The notes below the pieces were generated by a model, which was not told the DNA's origin, ran no database searches, and was given only the letters and a program-made list of their open reading frames with translations. Positions 15,138 through 22,729 of a stretch of 25,802 bases of DNA are shown here, piece after piece (position 1 is the stretch's first letter; each line of letters starts with the position of its first letter). Both the position numbers and the translations under genes were made by a program. The DNA comes from Caryophanales bacterium UBA3260 (lineage in GTDB: Bacteria > Bacillota_I > Bacilli_A > RF39 > UBA660): assembly GCA_002362595.1 (NCBI GenBank), contig DEUO01000121.1:1-25802 (forward strand). Reading direction: 5' to 3'.

Positions 15138-16856
15138 ATGGATGAAAAAAATATATTCTCCCAAATGGATTTTGGTCCTTTAGCTGAGTTTTTACAAGAT
15201 GATGATGTTACCGATATCTCTTATAGTAATGGTGGTCAGGTTTGGTTAAAAACTTTGTCAAGAGGTGTGTTTCAAGTTGAAAGACCTGAAATAAATAATC
15301 CATTTATGGAGAAATTAGCATTCCAATGTGCAAACGTTATGGGTAGAACTTTTAATATGGCTCATCCATTTCTAGACTCCGAAAGTGCTGAATTACGTAT
15401 GAATTTCGTTCACGAATCTATTGCTACAAATGGTATTGCGTGTTTAATACGTAAGACTCCAGCTAAAATTCGTTTAAATAAAGATAAATTATTGAATGAG
15501 CAATATATTACTGATCAAATGCATGATTTCTTAATTAAATGTGTTTGGAGTCATTGTAATATATTAGTTGCAGGAGAAACTGGTTCAGGTAAAACAGAGC
15601 TAGTTAAATATTTGGCAAGTAATACACATGAGGATGAAAAAATTATATCTATAGAGGATACTTTGGAACTTCACTTAGATAAGATTTTCCCTCATCGTGA
15701 TATTGTTGCTATGAAAACGAATAATATTGCATCATATACTGATGCCTTGGTAGCCTGCATGAGACAGAACCCAATATGGATTCTACTTGCCGAGGTTCGT
15801 TCTGCTGAAGCTGTTATGGCAGTACGTAACTCTATTTCATCAGGTCACCATGTTATATCTACAATCCATGCCGATAAAGCATCAAGTATTCCAATGCGTA
15901 TGTATGCTTTGTTGGAAGGTAGTCAAGATATTGAACAATACTTATCATCTATTCATAGATATGTTCAAATTGGCATTTACGTTAAAGGGTATTATTCAAA
16001 GGCTTTAGGTAGATTCCAGCGTGAAATAATGGAAATATGTGAATTCTATGTTGATGATGAAACTAATCGACCTATGTCTAATATTTTATATTCTAAAACT
16101 TTAGATGGTCGTGTTACATTAAGAAATCCAACTAAGAAATTAATTGATTATATGGCTATCGGTAACGTTTATTTTGATACTGATGATATTTTTGGTTTAG
16201 GAGATGCTGATACTAAAGAAGATTTATCTAATTTAAGAGATGGATCTAGTGATAATTTAGCTCATAAAGAGACTAATTCTGCTGCTTTAGCTAATGCACT
16301 TAATGGAGATGGAGATAATACAGAAACAACTGCTAGCAGTGATAAGAAAGGTGTTAGTGCTACAGATAGTTCAAATAGTGCAATACAAAAGAGTGATGTT
16401 AAGCAACCTGCTCCTGCTAGTAATACTCAGAGTCCAGTTGCTAATCAAGCTAATCCTAGTGCGACTCAACAACCTAAAACAACTGTAGCTGCTCCGCAAC
16501 CTGCATCTGCTCCTAAGCAGACTATTCCTGGTCCTGCACTTAATACCAGTCAGGGACAAGTTGCACAATCTGCAGTAGCTAGTGGACAAAATAGTGGTAG
16601 TGAACATGTACAACAAGTTGCACCTCAACCTGTTATGCCTCCACAACAGCAACTAAATGTACAGCAACCAGTAGTTCAACAACCAGTACAACAACAGATG
16701 GTTCAACAACCAGTACAACAGGCATCAGTACAACCAATGCAACCGACACAAAATTTAGTATCCGGTAATGTGTTCCCAACAGTTAATGTTCCAGGAGCTA
16801 TCCCTAATCAGGGTCAACCATTTATGACTCAACAAGTTACTAGTGATGTATTATAG
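15138..16856 (+). CDS. tadA: TadA/CpaF-type secretion ATPase with long Gln/Pro-rich C-terminal tail
   Basis: The protein has 572 residues. Residues 1-355 are a type II/IV secretion (TadA/VirB11-like) ATPase: an N-terminal domain with DDDVTDISY, Walker A GETGSGKT (146-153), an Asp box (IEDTLELHL), a Walker B-type LLAEVRSAEA (Glu219) and the His box STIHAD (His244). It should form a hexamer powering the TadB/TadC platform at the inner face of the membrane. It lacks the long N-terminal extension of many CpaF proteins. From about 360 on, a low-complexity tail rich in Gln, Pro, Ala, Val and Ser (with VVQQPVQQQMVQQPVQQ) adds over 200 residues and has no place in the normal family. The ribosome-binding site GAGGGTG lies 8-14 bases upstream. 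Gene order tadA-tadB-tadC is canonical. The enzyme assignment is confident; the tail's role is unknown. Confidence 0.92.
   Translation: MDEKNIFSQMDFGPLAEFLQDDDVTDISYSNGGQVWLKTLSRGVFQVERPEINNPFMEKLAFQCANVMGRTFNMAHPFLDSESAELRMNFVHESIATNGIACLIRKTPAKIRLNKDKLLNEQYITDQMHDFLIKCVWSHCNILVAGETGSGKTELVKYLASNTHEDEKIISIEDTLELHLDKIFPHRDIVAMKTNNIASYTDALVACMRQNPIWILLAEVRSAEAVMAVRNSISSGHHVISTIHADKASSIPMRMYALLEGSQDIEQYLSSIHRYVQIGIYVKGYYSKALGRFQREIMEICEFYVDDETNRPMSNILYSKTLDGRVTLRNPTKKLIDYMAIGNVYFDTDDIFGLGDADTKEDLSNLRDGSSDNLAHKETNSAALANALNGDGDNTETTASSDKKGVSATDSSNSAIQKSDVKQPAPASNTQSPVANQANPSATQQPKTTVAAPQPASAPKQTIPGPALNTSQGQVAQSAVASGQNSGSEHVQQVAPQPVMPPQQQLNVQQPVVQQPVQQQMVQQPVQQASVQPMQPTQNLVSGNVFPTVNVPGAIPNQGQPFMTQQVTSDVL
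16674..16720 (+). repeat. Two perfect 20-bp direct repeats in the tadA tail
   Basis: GTTCAACAACCAGTACAACA occurs at 16674-16693 and again at 16701-16720, a 27-base period that keeps the reading frame and encodes VQQPVQQ twice. Such repeats can expand or contract in frame. Confidence 0.85.
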
Positions 16857-16874
16857 ATAAAGATAGGTGATTTT

Positions 16875-17768
16875 ATGGAATTAATTATTTTATTAGCTAT
16901 TGCTATATTTGTTCTTGCTTATCGTTATAATACTGGAGATAATGTATATAAGTTTTTCGCTGATACTGTCTCTGGTATTTATAATACATATGCACCATAT
17001 AGTTATAGAGAAGTAAAAGAAAAGACAAAAGAATTAGGATATGAATATACTCCAAGACAGTATATGACACAGGTATTGTTACTTGGTGGAGCTGCTGGTG
17101 GTATAACTTTTCTATATTTTTATAATATTATAACTACTGTTGTTTATGTAGTTATAGCAGTTTGTTTTGTTCCATACTTATCTTATTTGAGAACAAATAG
17201 ATTATATAGTGAATATATATTTGAACAAGTTCAAGTTTATACGACAAATGTTATTATGGAATTTAATACTACTCAAAGTTTCGTTAAATCTTTAGAAGGT
17301 GTTAGAGATTCTGGTATATTACAAGATCCTGTATTAAGAGATGTTAAAAGAATGATACAAATGGCTTATGAAAATGGTACTATAGATCAATCTATTGAAT
17401 TCTTTGATGCCGCTTATCCATATTATATGGTAAAGAATATGCATCAATTATTCTTACAAATTACAAAAGAAGGTGCTAGAGATTCAGGAGAAGCTCTAGA
17501 ATTAATGTCAATGGATATTGATGCCTTAGTAGAAGGCGTTTATCGTGATAGGATGGATAGACAAGTTTTCCATACTAAATTCTTAACATTTGGTGGAGCT
17601 TTGTTTATTTTAGTACTTGTTATGCAATTATTATTTGGACGTGAAGAGTATCTAGCAATGTTAGAAAAATTTTATGTTAAATTAATATTGCATGCCATAA
17701 TAATTATTAACTGTTATTTCTTAATAACTGGTGAAAAATTCTATAATGAAGATGTAGGAGTTGAGTAA
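16875..17768 (+). CDS. tadB: TadB-like inner-membrane platform protein (T2SSF domain)
   Basis: This 297-residue protein has N-terminal hydrophobic helices (1-16 and a pair at about 66-100), a central cytosolic helical domain (about 105-230) with the helix-rich pattern of T2SSF/GspF domains, and two C-terminal membrane helices (about 238-255 and 268-285). The region NVIMEFNTTQSFVKSLEGV followed by MIQMAYENGTIDQSIEFF matches the usual Tad platform layout. It should recruit the TadA hexamer and couple its motion to subunit extrusion. The start ATG follows AGGTGAT with three bases between, the spacing used by several genes here. It starts 18 bases after tadA, and tadC begins two bases after its stop. 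Assignment as TadB rather than TadC rests on order and size. Confidence 0.82.
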   Translation: MELIILLAIAIFVLAYRYNTGDNVYKFFADTVSGIYNTYAPYSYREVKEKTKELGYEYTPRQYMTQVLLLGGAAGGITFLYFYNIITTVVYVVIAVCFVPYLSYLRTNRLYSEYIFEQVQVYTTNVIMEFNTTQSFVKSLEGVRDSGILQDPVLRDVKRMIQMAYENGTIDQSIEFFDAAYPYYMVKNMHQLFLQITKEGARDSGEALELMSMDIDALVEGVYRDRMDRQVFHTKFLTFGGALFILVLVMQLLFGREEYLAMLEKFYVKLILHAIIIINCYFLITGEKFYNEDVGVE

Positions 17769-17770
17769 TT

Positions 17771-18559
17771 ATGTATTTTGAGATATTAGCTGTAGGTATT
17801 TTGGCGTTTGTCGTATTAACTGTTAATGGTTATATTAAACCTAATAAGTTTATTCAAGATAATCAAGATATATTTATGAAATTAAAAGAAGATGATTATG
17901 ACTTTTTAGTAAAAGCTAAATATGGTGATGGTCTTGATCCTGATGTCTTATTTCAAAAAAGAATTAAGAATGCTTTAATTATAATTGTTTTGGTTATTTT
18001 CTTAATGTTATCTAGTTTATCTTTGGTTAAAATAGTATTAGCTGTTGTAGTAGGATATGTATCATTTAAAATGGATTATTCTAGTTTAAAGAAATATTAT
18101 AAATCTCATTTGGTATTAATAGATTCAATGTTGCCTTATTATTTAAAGGGATTAGAAATATTGATACAACACTATACTGTTCCAGTAGCTATTGGTAAAT
18201 CTATTAATGATGCACCAGAAATATTTAGAGATGGTCTTATTGATATGATTAATAAGATAAATGCTGGTGATTCAACGGTTACTCCATATATGGAGTTTGC
18301 TCAAACTTATCCAGTTCGTGATTCAATGCGTATGATGCGTTTATTGTATCGTTTAAGTTTAGGACGTCAAGAGAGAAAGCAAGAACAATTGATTACTTTT
18401 TCAAAGACTATATCTAATTTGCAACAAAAAGCAAGAGAGACACGTTATAAAGAACGTCTTGATAAGATGGAAAGTAAGACTATGAGTATGTTGGTTACTA
18501 CTGGTGTAGGTGTTATGATATTACTAGTTATTCAGATTATGAGTATGTTATCTTCATAA
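17771..18559 (+). CDS. tadC: TadC-like inner-membrane platform protein (T2SSF domain)
   Basis: This 262-residue protein begins with a membrane helix, followed by a hydrophobic pair (about 75-103), a cytosolic helical domain (about 105-235) and a C-terminal membrane helix ending MILLVIQIMSMLSS. The stretch DSMRMMRLLYRLSLGRQERK followed by ETRYKERLDKMESKTMSM is typical of TadC-type T2SSF proteins. It probably pairs with TadB to form the platform for the TadA motor. Only two bases separate it from the TadB stop, and the weak ribosome-binding site lies in the TadB 3' end, so translation is coupled. It is the last gene before a clear terminator. No prepilin peptidase, TadZ or pilin gene follows. 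Confidence 0.82.
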   Translation: MYFEILAVGILAFVVLTVNGYIKPNKFIQDNQDIFMKLKEDDYDFLVKAKYGDGLDPDVLFQKRIKNALIIIVLVIFLMLSSLSLVKIVLAVVVGYVSFKMDYSSLKKYYKSHLVLIDSMLPYYLKGLEILIQHYTVPVAIGKSINDAPEIFRDGLIDMINKINAGDSTVTPYMEFAQTYPVRDSMRMMRLLYRLSLGRQERKQEQLITFSKTISNLQQKARETRYKERLDKMESKTMSMLVTTGVGVMILLVIQIMSMLSS

Positions 18560-18570
18560 AAAGATATAAT

Positions 18571-18600
18571 AAAACTAAAGCGATGCTTTGGTTTTTTTCT
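18571..18600 (+). terminator. Rho-independent terminator after tadC
   Basis: The stem ACTAAAGC (18574-18581) pairs with GCTTTGGT (18585-18592), with a 3-base loop and one G-T pair, and is followed by a T run to 18598. It closes the seven-gene cluster. Confidence 0.88.
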
Positions 18601-18687
18601 GTAAAGTATTTATTTTTTATTATTTACTTATATGTATTTAATGTTTTATACTTATTATAGATAGATGTATGGTGGGAGATAATGATT

Positions 18688-19707
18688 ATGTTTAATAAAA
18701 AGAAAAATGTTAATAAATCAGAAATCGATGAAGAAAAAAGAAAAAGACGTAAAATAATGCTAATGATTTTATTTGTTTTGTTTTTGATATCTAGTTTAGG
18801 TCTTACAACTTATGCATGGTTTTCTTCGAATAAAAGAACAACAATTGAAGGAATTGATATAAGAGTAGCAACAATTGATGGTATGCAAATCTCTGCTGAT
18901 GCTATTAATTGGGGAAATGATTTAACAAGAGATCAAATTATTAATGCTTATAAAACTTATCCTCGTGCCGAAAATCAGTTACCTGATGTTTTTAATACTG
19001 TTTCTACAGTAGGTAATGTAACTGATGGCAAGATGGATATGTTCTGGGGAATTACTACAGATGAGAAAGATGGAGTTTTTACTTTAACAACTACTAGAGA
19101 AAAAGAAATTCAATGTACTGGTGATGAAGAATGTGGTAGTAAGGTATATACTGCTTTTGATGTATTCTTACTTGTTAATCGTCCTGCTGTTATTGCTTTG
19201 TCTTCTAATTCTAATGTTATGCCAAGAAACGAAAATTATACTAAAGGTGCACAATATGCTGCACGTGTTGGTTTTGTGAATGAAGGAACAGTTAGTACTG
19301 ATGCTAATCCAGCTTCTGCTCAAGCATTAAGAGGCGGTTCTAGAGCTTATATTTGGGAACCTAATTATGATAAACATACTGAGGATGGAGTAAGAGCAGC
19401 TAAAAGTATTTATGGTTTAGATACTACTAGAACTGGAGCAGCAAGGTTACAATATAGAGGAGTTAACAATGAGTTTCAGACACCAATTTCGATAGATCAA
19501 ACTGATAAGAGTTCTTATTTCTCTTTAGTTAATCCTGCTATAGCAACTGTTGAAGGTTTTGCAGAGGATCAAGTGTTTTTAAATATTCCTTCTGGTATTA
19601 CTAAATTAAGAATTTATTTATGGTTAGAAGGTCAAGATGTTGATATGACTGATGCTATTGCTGCAGATTCTTTGACTTTTAATATAGAATTTAGAATGGT
19701 TAACTAG
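18688..19707 (+). CDS. TasA/SipW-type surface protein, candidate fibre subunit
   Basis: The protein has about 339 residues. A very basic N-terminus (KRKRRKIM) leads into a hydrophobic helix (about 24-42) ending SLGLTTYAWFSSN, then a beta-rich ectodomain starting IEGIDIRVATIDGMQISADA. This start resembles TasA/camelysin-like proteins cut by the SipW-type signal peptidase, many of which form fibres or coat the cell. The extracellular part includes one close cysteine pair (IQCTGDEECGS). ATG 18682 is also possible, but GGAG at 18675-18678 fits the ATG at 18688 better. The gene stands alone between two terminators, right behind the Tad-like genes, as expected for an abundantly made structural protein. 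Whether it is exported by the Tad-like machine or simply by Sec is unknown. SipW itself is not in the window. Confidence 0.78.
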   Translation: MFNKKKNVNKSEIDEEKRKRRKIMLMILFVLFLISSLGLTTYAWFSSNKRTTIEGIDIRVATIDGMQISADAINWGNDLTRDQIINAYKTYPRAENQLPDVFNTVSTVGNVTDGKMDMFWGITTDEKDGVFTLTTTREKEIQCTGDEECGSKVYTAFDVFLLVNRPAVIALSSNSNVMPRNENYTKGAQYAARVGFVNEGTVSTDANPASAQALRGGSRAYIWEPNYDKHTEDGVRAAKSIYGLDTTRTGAARLQYRGVNNEFQTPISIDQTDKSSYFSLVNPAIATVEGFAEDQVFLNIPSGITKLRIYLWLEGQDVDMTDAIAADSLTFNIEFRMVN

Positions 19708-19729
19708 AAAGCTTTGCTTTCTTTTTTTC
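19706..19729 (+). terminator. Rho-independent terminator after the TasA-like gene
   Basis: The stem AGAAAGC (19706-19712) pairs with GCTTTCT (19716-19722) around a TTT loop and is followed by six more T. The stem begins within the stop codon TAG. Confidence 0.88.
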
Positions 19730-19783
19730 ATTTTACGACATTTTGTGACATTATTTAATGATATTATTTATATGGTGATAATG

Positions 19784-19960
19784 ATGAAAGTACAAGTATT
19801 TGACGAAAACCATGAGAAGGATTTGGAAAATAGTGTCAATGAATTTATTCAAGGAAATAATTGTGATATAATGGATATTAAGTATCAGGTGGCTTTAGCA
19901 GTGTCTGGTGACGATCAGATATATTGTTTTAGTGCAATGATAATATATAATGAAAAATGA
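19784..19960 (+). CDS. cse60: Cse60-family small protein
   Basis: This 58-residue protein (MKVQVFDENHEKDLENSVNE...) has the two landmarks I know from Cse60/DUF2758: a KV-VFDE-HE-DLE start and an IKYQV...QIYCFSAMIIY end. In Bacillus subtilis Cse60 is a small, sigma-E-controlled protein of unknown function. An upstream GTG (19745) is in frame, but GGTGAT (19774-19779) fits the ATG at 19784. The stop TGA lies just ahead of the flippase start, so the two are likely co-transcribed. The length equals the family's usual size. Whether this organism makes spores cannot be told from the window. Confidence 0.8.
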   Translation: MKVQVFDENHEKDLENSVNEFIQGNNCDIMDIKYQVALAVSGDDQIYCFSAMIIYNEK

Positions 19961-19970
19961 GTGGTTATCA

Positions 19971-21614
19971 ATGAAAAAGAGTTCATTTGTTGAAGGGACT
20001 TTTATTGCAACTTTTGCAATTGTATTTACTAAAATATTAGGTATGCTTTATGTTATACCTTTTTATGCAATGGTAGGAGTTCAAGGAAGTGCTTTGTATG
20101 CATACGCATATAACATATATAGTATCTTTTTAGATATATCAAGTGCTGGTTTACCTATAGCTATGAGTAAAATTATTAATGAATATAATACATTAGGAAT
20201 GATGGATGCTAAGGTACGTGCTTATCATTTAGGTAAGAAAATAATGGTATTTTTAGCTGTTGCTGTTTTTGTTATGCTTTTTATATTTGCTCCGCAAATT
20301 GCTGGATTATTACTTGGTGACTTGCAAGGCGGCAATACAATTGCTGATGTTTCGATGGCTATTAGGTGTGTTTCTTTTGCTATTTTAATAGTACCTTTTT
20401 TAAGTGTATCTAAAGGATATTTGCAGGGACATAATGTTATTAATGTTTCTAGTTTTAGTCAGGTTATTGAACAAATAGTACGTATAATTATTATTTTAGG
20501 TGGTTCATATTTTGTATTAAATGTTCTTAATGGGACAGTTACAACGGCTGTATGTGTTGCTGTTCTTGGAGCCTTTTTTGGTGGTTTGGTAGCTTATATT
20601 TTTGTAAAGATAATGATGTATAAAAATGATGCTAATAATGAGTTAAGTTTAAGTCTTGATAAAAATATTACTAAAGATAAGGTAACGGATAGAGAATTAG
20701 TTAAAAAGATATTTTCATACGCTATTCCTTTTATAATTATCAATATTATTAGTAGTTGTTATAATTTTGTTGATATGGCTTTGATTTTGCGTACAATGAA
20801 TTATTTGAAATTGGATGTTAATGATGTAGAGTTTGTAACTTCTTCTATTACAACTTGGGCTCCTAAAATTAATATGATTATTTCAAGCATAGGAATGGGA
20901 ATGAGTACTAGTTTTATACCAACGATGGTTAGTGCATATACTTTAAAGGATTGGAAAGAAGTTAATAATAAGTTTAATCAAGCTGTGCAAATTCTTTTAT
21001 ATATAGAAATTCCGATGGCTACAGGTATATCTTTGTTAAGTAGTGCAGTATGGACAGCTTTTTATGGATATAATTTATATGGGTCATATATATTAGCTCT
21101 TAGTATATTCTCTAGCTTTTTAAGCAGTTTATATTTAATAACTTCTTCATCTTTACAAGGATTAAATAAATATAAGTTAGTATATTTATCTGCAATTATT
21201 GGATTTGGTACTAATGCTCTTTTAGACTTCCCATTAATGTTATTATTTAGTAAAATAGGTATACCTCCATTTTTAGGAGCAGTTACTTCAAGTATGTTAG
21301 GTTATGGAATAAGTATATTATTTATTTTAAGATCTCTTAAGAAGGAGTGTAATTTAAATTATTATGATACTTTTAGAACATTAGTTAAGATGTTTGTTCC
21401 TTTAATAGCAATGATTTTAGTTGTTGTTTTGTGTAAGAACATATTTCCTGTTAATTATGATAGTAAGTTATCAAGTATTATTTATATTGCAGTTAATGCA
21501 GTAGTTGGAGCAATAGTTTATTTTGTTATTTCTTATAAAATGGGCATTATGGAAAAAGTATTAGGAAAAAGTATGATGAATAAGATAAAAAAAATCTTAC
21601 CAATGGTAAGATAG
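19971..21614 (+). CDS. MOP-superfamily flippase (SpoVB/YtgP/MurJ-like)
   Basis: This membrane protein of about 547 residues has some fourteen hydrophobic helices. It begins MKKSSFVEGTFIATFAIVFT, the usual opening of the Bacillota SpoVB/YtgP (polysaccharide exporter, MVF-like) family. Other family-like features are GVQGSALYAYAYNIYSIFLD, DISSAGLPIAMSKIINEY and SISKGYLQGH-type segments (VSKGYLQGHNV here). Known relatives move lipid II or other undecaprenyl-linked sugars across the membrane for wall or spore-cortex synthesis. The frame also contains an ATG at 19950 overlapping cse60, but the ATG at 19971 gives the conserved family N-terminus and follows GGTTATC. The 3' end of the gene contains a terminator for the opposite strand. 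Which lipid it moves is not readable. Confidence 0.88.
   Translation: MKKSSFVEGTFIATFAIVFTKILGMLYVIPFYAMVGVQGSALYAYAYNIYSIFLDISSAGLPIAMSKIINEYNTLGMMDAKVRAYHLGKKIMVFLAVAVFVMLFIFAPQIAGLLLGDLQGGNTIADVSMAIRCVSFAILIVPFLSVSKGYLQGHNVINVSSFSQVIEQIVRIIIILGGSYFVLNVLNGTVTTAVCVAVLGAFFGGLVAYIFVKIMMYKNDANNELSLSLDKNITKDKVTDRELVKKIFSYAIPFIIINIISSCYNFVDMALILRTMNYLKLDVNDVEFVTSSITTWAPKINMIISSIGMGMSTSFIPTMVSAYTLKDWKEVNNKFNQAVQILLYIEIPMATGISLLSSAVWTAFYGYNLYGSYILALSIFSSFLSSLYLITSSSLQGLNKYKLVYLSAIIGFGTNALLDFPLMLLFSKIGIPPFLGAVTSSMLGYGISILFILRSLKKECNLNYYDTFRTLVKMFVPLIAMILVVVLCKNIFPVNYDSKLSSIIYIAVNAVVGAIVYFVISYKMGIMEKVLGKSMMNKIKKILPMVR
21586..21612 (-). terminator. Minus-strand Rho-independent terminator inside the 3' end of the flippase gene
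   Basis: ATCTTACC (21594-21601) and GGTAAGAT (21605-21612) form a perfect 8-bp stem with a 3-base loop. On the minus strand the stem is followed by a run of T (the A run at 21587-21594 on the plus strand). The plus strand has no T run, so it serves the minus-strand gene only. Confidence 0.82.
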
Positions 21615-21618
21615 TGTA

Positions 21619-21933
21619 TTAAAGCATGTACATGTTGTTTGAATAGTTGTTTTCGGTTACTTCAGGTGTTTTTACAAGACTGCTTTCTATTTTTGTAAGA
21701 CGATTGTCTAAACGATTTATTTGTCTTTCTATTTTACTTAGACGATTATCGATTTCGTTAGACATAGCTATATCAGGTCCTGAGTAGTAGCTAGAATTTA
21801 CACTAGTTTGATTGTAAGGATTGTAGTTATTATCAGGAATAACTGCTTGATTCATGTTGTTAGGAAAATTAGGAATATAACTTTGTGTTTGAGCATTGTA
21901 GTTAGAAAAAAATGTATTACGATCTTTTTTCAT
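21619..21933 (-). CDS. Small Asn/Tyr-rich protein with coiled coil, unknown function
   Basis: I do not recognise this 104-residue protein. The first half is rich in Asn, Tyr, Gln and Pro and probably disordered. Residues about 64-90 form a heptad coiled coil (EIDNRLSKIERQINRLDNRL...), and the tail ends NNMYML, a Tyr/Met end I associate with small hypothetical proteins of Bacilli. The start at 21933 has a strong GAGGAGG; an upstream in-frame ATG at 22011 would give 26 extra residues inside trmB and lacks such a site. It is convergent with the flippase gene and divergent from trmB. There is no signal peptide, so it is cytosolic and probably oligomeric. Confidence 0.75.
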   Translation of the reverse strand: MKKDRNTFFSNYNAQTQSYIPNFPNNMNQAVIPDNNYNPYNQTSVNSSYYSGPDIAMSNEIDNRLSKIERQINRLDNRLTKIESSLVKTPEVTENNYSNNMYML

Positions 21934-21983
21934 AAAGTCCTCCTCAATAAAGTATATGTTTTGTTTTTGAAAGGTTGATAAAA

Positions 21984-22622
21984 ATGCGTTTAAGAAATGT
22001 AAAAAATGCAAGAGAGATAGTTGATAATAGCTCTTATGTTATTCACAATCCTCAGGAATATAGAGGCGGTTATGCTAATAAGATTTTTAAAAATAGTAAT
22101 CCTATACATTTAGAAATTGGTATGGGAAAAGGAAATTTTATTATTGACAAAGCTAAGAAGAATCCTAATATTAATTTTATTGGGATAGAGAGATATGAAA
22201 GTGTTATGTGTCGTGCGTTAGAAAAATTAGATAATGTTTCTTTACCTAATCTTCGTTTTATATGTATTGATGCGGCGAAGCTAGGAGATGTTTTTTGTAA
22301 CGAAATTGAAACTATTTATCTTAATTTTAGTGATCCATGGCCTAAGAAAAGGCATGCAAAAAGAAGGTTAACTTCTTCATTGTTTTTAAATACTTATGAT
22401 AAGATTTTTTTATCAGATGCTATCATTATTCAAAAGACAGATAATGTAGGTCTGTTTGAAAGTTCAATTATTAATTTAAGTATTTATGGTTATAAGATTT
22501 TTGATATTTCTTTAGATTTAGCAGCAAGAGAGGATATAGATAATTCTTTAACTGAGTATGAAGAAAAGTTTATGAATCAAGGAGTAAAAATTAATTATTT
22601 GAAAGCTATTAAGAAGAATTGA
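21984..22622 (+). CDS. trmB: tRNA (guanine-N7-)-methyltransferase TrmB
   Basis: This 212-residue SAM-dependent methyltransferase makes m7G46 in the variable loop of tRNAs. Motif I reads LEIGMGKGNF, followed by FIGIERYES. The family hallmark NFSDPWPKKRHAKRRL and the C-terminal TEYEEKF, both involved in tRNA and SAM binding, are present. The length is normal for the family. A TTG at 21975 is in frame, but ATG 21984 gives the standard MRLRNVK start and follows AAAGGTTGAT. The gene is divergent from the small coiled-coil gene with only 50 bases between starts, and I could not identify a convincing promoter there. It ends in TGA, which acts as a stop. Confidence 0.96.
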   Translation: MRLRNVKNAREIVDNSSYVIHNPQEYRGGYANKIFKNSNPIHLEIGMGKGNFIIDKAKKNPNINFIGIERYESVMCRALEKLDNVSLPNLRFICIDAAKLGDVFCNEIETIYLNFSDPWPKKRHAKRRLTSSLFLNTYDKIFLSDAIIIQKTDNVGLFESSIINLSIYGYKIFDISLDLAAREDIDNSLTEYEEKFMNQGVKINYLKAIKKN

Positions 22623-22676
22623 AATTAATTTAGTTGTCATCATACTAATAATATGGCATTTCTATTTAAATTATTA

Positions 22677-22717
22677 TTTAAATTTATTATGATAAATGTT
22701 ATAATGTTATGGAGGTG
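22677..22717 (+). promoter_or_regulatory. Promoter and ribosome-binding site of the lipoprotein operon
   Basis: TTTAAA (22677-22682), a 17-base spacer and an extended -10 TGTTATAAT (TATAAT at 22700-22705) precede GGAGGTG (22711-22717). The distance from GGAGG to the ATG at 22730 is unusually long (14 bases). Two ATTTAAAT palindromes (22664-22671, 22676-22683) flank or overlap the -35 and could bind a regulator. Confidence 0.55.
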
Positions 22718-22729
22718 TAGAAGCGTAAG

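Noticed and set aside
22620..22622. TGA read as Trp (Mycoplasma code)
   Set aside because: TGA ends trmB, cse60 and the CPBP protease at sensible lengths, and no long gene contains an internal TGA.
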